NCBI GenBank assembly: GCA_019454045.1
Contig: SKCR01017726.1
Coordinates: 107,370 to 171,369, forward strand
Source of the DNA: Zanthoxylum bungeanum
Taxonomy: Eukaryota > Streptophyta > Magnoliopsida > Sapindales > Rutaceae
DNA: 64,000 bases
Reading direction: 5' to 3'
The notes beneath the pieces are model-generated. The model did no database searches. It was given only the letters and a program-made list of their open reading frames with translations, and was not told the DNA's origin. Positions 61,046 to 64,000 of the stretch are shown here, one piece after another. Position numbers and translations under genes: made by a program. Positions within the stretch are counted from its first letter, which is position 1. Each line of letters begins with the position of its first letter.

Positions 61046-61955
61046 AAGATTGATAATGATGCAAATGATTTATTTCAACATACTATATTGCTCTCCTCGA
61101 GACAATCTTAATAGCTAAACATATTTTCGTCCTCAACGAATGCTTTGTGTCAAAACCAGAGAACCTTCAAAGTACTTGATACACTCAATTTCGATTGTCT
61201 GAATGGGTGATCTGAACTAGACTCATAGTGTGTGGGTGCGCTAAGGCTCTTTCGCAGCTTGTTCCTTAAGTGGGTCAACTTGGTGATTTCGTTTCAGAGA
61301 ATCGAACCAGTGGGTCTAACCAACCTGGATGTCTTAATCACATTCTGTGATTACTTCAACATACTCAACATGATATGGTTTTCATCTTTTTTCTTTTTTC
61401 TCCTTCTTTTCATTTTGAATTATCTTTTTTTTCTTTTTTTTCTTTTTTTTCTCTTTTTTTTCTGACACACCTACCCTTTAAGGTAGCATTTCTCCTCATG
61501 GTGGTCCTAATACTCGCCCATCGGTAGCTTCACGTTTATCGGTTATAGGTGGTCTATATTTTTTTTCTTTTTCTTTTTTATCTCAGAGACTTTTTCTTTA
61601 TTTCCAACCATATCATATATCATAGCGTCGGTAAACAAGTGTGGACACCCAGGCAAACGGTCATTCACTAATACATCATCTCTTCAACTAGTCACCTCGA
61701 TAACTACTCAGGCTTCTACTGCTAGGGTCCCGTAATTAAGTGCTCGTGAGTCTAACTCAGATCAATCCATTCAGAATACCGGAAGAGAGCGTGTCTCGCA
61801 CTTATCGTTTCTAGGGTTTCCCCATACAGCATTCAACGTCATCACAGGACATATGTCTAACTATCAAAGACTTCTCTTACTCAAATTCTTTTTTTTTCAT
61901 TTTTATTATTTTTTATTCAAATAACACAAAATAAACAAGATAGTAATACAGAAGA
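61046..61955 (-). other. Non-coding stretch downstream of the LOG-like gene
   Basis: No frame or known motif was found. T/C-rich runs lie at 61380-61465, 61555-61600 and 61885-61920; on - these are purine runs. It would contain the 3' UTR of the LOG-like gene if that is transcribed separately. Confidence 0.5.
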
Positions 61956-62609
61956 CTAGAGGTTAAGATCCAGATTCAGTTTACGCTTTTTACCACGATC
62001 GTCCTCGGACCATTTGATCTCGGAAATGATAGGGTCCACATGCGGTTCAAAGGCCAAGATTTGGTCAATTAAATCCTGGGCAGTTCTGGCTGTGAAAAGG
62101 AGTTCGTTCACAGGTTTTGTTACGAACCCATTCCTTCGGTTGTCTTCAAGAAACACATAAAGAAAATCATAAAATCCATCAACGTTAAACAATCCAAGAG
62201 GTTTCTGGTGTATGTTTAGGTTCGCCCAAGATAACACTATAAGCATTTCCTCCAACGTGCCCAAACCTCCTGGTAGAGCAATAAAGGAATCTGCACGGTT
62301 AATCATTTCCACCAGTCGCTCTGACATTCCCGGCACGAGCAATTCTTCTCCGTTCGATGGTCCTATCAGATTCGCCTCCGCCAAAGGCTTTGGGATGATT
62401 CCCAGAACTGGACTGCCTCCGTCACGTACAGCCTTTGAAATAATTCCCATCAGTCCAAGATTGCCTCCACCGTATATTAAGTGCATATTCCGTTCAGCAA
62501 TGACTCGACCCAATTCTTGTGCTGCCTCTATGTATTGCGGTTTAGTACCCACACTGGTACCGCAAAACACACAAATTGTTTCGACTCGTCTTCTTGAAGT
62601 GGCTTCCAT
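61956..62609 (-). CDS. LOG-like cytokinin riboside 5'-monophosphate phosphoribohydrolase, retrotransposon-borne
   Basis: The 217-residue uninterrupted frame matches the whole LONELY GUY (LOG) family, usually 210-230 residues. These cytosolic/nuclear enzymes release active cytokinin bases from nucleoside monophosphates. Visible motifs are CVFCGTS (13-19), YGGGNLGLMG (46-55), GIIPK (70-74), GMSERLVEM with Arg98 (94-102), the signature PGGLGTLEE with Glu121 (113-121) and KPLGLFNVDGFYD (about 135-147). The family motif MHxRKxxM reads MSERLVEM, so His and Lys are changed; activity is uncertain. The last 11 residues, KKRKLNLDLNL, combine a basic patch with an LxLxL EAR-like repeat not typical of LOG enzymes. 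Plant LOG genes have several introns and this copy has none, which suggests capture through RNA. The start is the first ATG (GAAAATGGAA context). It lies in sense between the integrase tail and the 3' repeats of F. Confidence 0.93.
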   Translation of the reverse strand: MEATSRRRVETICVFCGTSVGTKPQYIEAAQELGRVIAERNMHLIYGGGNLGLMGIISKAVRDGGSPVLGIIPKPLAEANLIGPSNGEELLVPGMSERLVEMINRADSFIALPGGLGTLEEMLIVLSWANLNIHQKPLGLFNVDGFYDFLYVFLEDNRRNGFVTKPVNELLFTARTAQDLIDQILAFEPHVDPIISEIKWSEDDRGKKRKLNLDLNL

Positions 62610-62665
62610 TTTCTCTCTTTTACTCGGATGTATTTAAATGTGTTGAGGAGAGAAATATCGAGCTC

Positions 62666-62674
62666 AATTTATAG
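62666..62674 (-). promoter_or_regulatory. TATA-like box upstream of the LOG-like gene
   Basis: On - CTATAAATT lies about 57-65 bp before the start codon, leaving a leader of about 30 nt if it is used. The position suits a pol II core promoter, but the region is AT-rich and chance is possible. Confidence 0.4.
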
Positions 62675-62740
62675 TACTTAAAAAAAGATGAGTAATAATT
62701 GTACTAATACCTTTCACCGAATGGTGGTTAGCTAAACCAC

Positions 62741-62910
62741 AAAAGAGGTCACGAGAAGTCAAAAGGTCACTGGATCCTGTCTACGAAAACAACAAAAGAA
62801 ATCGTGAAATGTCAAAAGGTCGTGGATTCTATCCACGAAAATAAAAGAAAATACCAAAAGAAGTCCTAAAAGTTGTGGATCATGTCCACGAAAAATAACA
62901 GAAAATAACA
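62741..62910 (-). repeat. Three ~55-60-bp tandem repeats upstream of the LOG-like gene
   Basis: Three units share AAAAGAAGTC, TCAAAAGGTCGTGGAT and TCCACGAAAATA. Each holds a small palindrome, for example GTGGATTCTATCCAC and GTGGATCATGTCCAC, again with short loops. Function unknown; the position fits an upstream promoter or leader element. Confidence 0.8.
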
Positions 62911-63629
62911 CAAGAAGGCAAATCAAAGCAATAATTAAAGCAAATGAATTGTGTACTCAGCACGCCTCTTGCTTGGCATAAGTTCATTAGGATGCGTCTC
63001 ATGAATTCTTCTTTTTCTCTGCCACCACTAATGAATTAGCTCTCATTTTCGTGATTGCCAAGCACCATCCCATCTGTCTTAAAATGCTATGTCTTTGCTT
63101 TTACCTAACAAAATAACACACAAAATTAAAAATTCTATGACATGTATACACAAAACATGAAAACAGAAATCACAACAAAGTGCATGGGTTGCCTCCCTGT
63201 TAGCACTAAATTCATCGTCTTCAACCAGACATGACCGAAATCCATCTGTCAAGGTGGCTTCAATGTCATCCTCAGTGCTTGTGTCCCCTTTTGATCTTTG
63301 CCGCTTTCTTTTTCTTTTTCTTTTTCTTTTTTTTTTAAAACCTGCGAATACAAAACAACAGAATAAAGATGTGTGCATGTAATGTATACGTATGCAAGTA
63401 TAGAGGTCCTCCCTGTTCATGATGGGTGACCCTCATTGTGCTCCTCGGCGCCATATGTCTCTGGTCGTCCCTTGCTAGTTCTCTCTTTCTGTTTAAAACC
63501 TGCAAACATAGGACAAACAGAAGAATTGCAAGTACGTTACGTGTATGCATGTATGCATGGATGAATTTCCTATCACGTTGGGTTAGGTCTTCCGCCAATT
63601 CTTTTGGTGACTGCTCAGTCTTCTCTCCC
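62911..63629 (-). other. Spacer between the integrase tail and the LOG-like gene
   Basis: No convincing gene. It contains a TGGGTTGCCTCCC word (63185-63200) seen in 3' regions of plant gypsy elements. It also contains two copies (63335-63410 and 63495-63570) of a module that on - runs from TGCATACGTATAC-type sequence to TTTGCAGGTTTTAAA. Two more copies are at 59390 and 59845. A lysine/arginine-rich frame at 63079-63420 is a product of an AAAG-type run. Confidence 0.55.
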
Positions 63630-64000
63630 TCAGGCTAAATACATCTTCAGTCTGTTAACATTGATCGGCTCGGTGAACTCATTCTCTTTTAAGTCTGACA
63701 GTTTTACTGCTCTGTTTCCCAATTTCTGAATGGCTATCCTGTCTTTTCTGCTTGCTTCTTCCGAGGATTCCCTGATGGTCTTTCCATTCTGATTGTACAA
63801 CTTTCTGTTATCGGCTATACCGGGTACGGTCAAACTGGCTGCAACATTAGTCAGAACTTGCAACATCTCAATAATTTCAGTTACTTTAATCTCTAATTGA
63901 TCCAGGCGAGATCTTTCATTTACTAACTAGCTCATGTTGATTGACGGTCTCTTGACTAGTCTCTCTGCTTTCCTAACCCAACGGGAATCTATGATGGCTT
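63630..64000 (-). pseudogene. Gag-like start joined to integrase C-terminal tail of F
   Basis: The - frame ends QKLGNRAVKLSDLKENEF then EPINVNRLKMYLA, which resembles the end of gypsy integrase (AVKL-L...PIN...LK-YY). Upstream in the same frame, to the window edge, are AIIDSRWVRKAERLVKRP and a short helical segment LDQLEIKVTEIIEMLQVLT, interrupted by one stop near 63930. The AIID segment also occurs in E at 41684, close to its leader. So the frame looks like a leader/gag start fused to the integrase end with everything between deleted. It could instead be simply a late pol fragment if the match to E is misleading. Confidence 0.55.

Larger units (their letters stand above)
55856..64000 (-). 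mobile_element. Ty3/gypsy-type element F carrying a LOG-like gene (5' end outside window)
   Basis: The 3' LTR of 3 kb (55856-58859, TGTAG...CTACA), the PPT, four tandem-repeat blocks, an intronless LOG-like gene and an integrase C-terminal fragment all read on -. LTR ends, PPT, repeat families and a leader/gag segment match element E. By analogy with E the 5' LTR should begin about 1.1 kb to the right of the window. If so, F also lacks most of gag and pol and is a gene-carrying non-autonomous element. F sits in LTR G. Confidence 0.85.

Noticed and set aside
61956..62609. LOG-like frame as an ordinary host gene between transposons
   Set aside because: It has no introns and lies in sense between the integrase tail and the PPT/LTR of F, with F-specific modules on both sides. 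Host status is not excluded but is less likely.
62212..62637. 141-codon + frame opposite LOG
   Set aside because: It is the antisense shadow of the LOG-like gene.
63079..63420. 113-codon minus frame with a KRKRKR run
   Set aside because: The basic run comes from an AAAG/AAGA simple repeat and the rest is hydrophobic noise; no family resemblance.
1..64000. tRNA or rRNA genes
   Set aside because: Only PBS sequences complementary to tRNA ends were seen; no cloverleaf or rRNA segment was recognised by reading. A tRNAscan run would settle it.

Overview
The window is plant nuclear DNA, from an angiosperm and most likely a eudicot; the species cannot be fixed from the sequence. It consists almost entirely of nested transposable elements. 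Supporting signals are long Ty1/copia and Ty3/gypsy LTRs with plant-type primer-binding sites, a PIF/Harbinger DNA transposon, and gene remnants split by spliceosomal-type introns. I see no tRNA, rRNA, bacterial operon or CRISPR array. The only long, clean, conserved reading frame is an intronless LOG-type cytokinin-activation gene that lies inside a retrotransposon.

Layout, left to right. (1) Positions 1-16877 hold a copia element on + ('A'). Its 5' LTR is cut by the window edge, and its 3' LTR is split at 7639/16251 by a gypsy element on - ('J', 7640-16250). J has gag, tandem repeats and an opposite-strand extra gene, but no pol. (2) Positions 16878-18370 and 48586-52059 are two pieces of one Athila-like gypsy element on - ('C'): RT start, protease, gag, PBS and 5' LTR. 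(3) Positions 18371-48585 are a copia relative of A on + ('B'), inserted into C with a perfect 5-bp duplication GTTGC. B contains a copia relic 'D' (20450-33553), whose 5' LTR holds a PIF/Harbinger element (22767-26511). B also contains a non-autonomous gypsy element 'E' (38177-45525, duplication ATAAT). (4) Positions 52060-53924 are a diverged D-type LTR on - ('H'), cut by C. (5) Positions 53925-55855 are a diverged A/B-type LTR on - ('G'), cut by element F. (6) From 55856 to beyond the window end lies 'F', a relative of E on -. It has a 3-kb LTR, four blocks of tandem repeats, the LOG-like gene and the tail of an integrase.

Order of events inferred from the nesting: G and H are oldest; C entered H; A and B entered C; J entered A; D and E entered B; the PIF element entered D; F entered G independently. 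Most element genes are dead. A and B share stops and frameshifts, so they look like copies of an already non-coding master moved by another element's enzymes.

The items most worth following up are these. First, the captured LOG-like gene, with conserved catalytic motifs and an added C-terminal basic plus EAR-like tail (KKRKLNLDLNL). Second, a dense series of 3-nt-loop palindromes in the A/B/G copia family; the stems are kept in diverged copies. Third, the separately promoted antisense gene of J. Fourth, the satellite-like repeats shared by E and F, with young higher-order structure in F.
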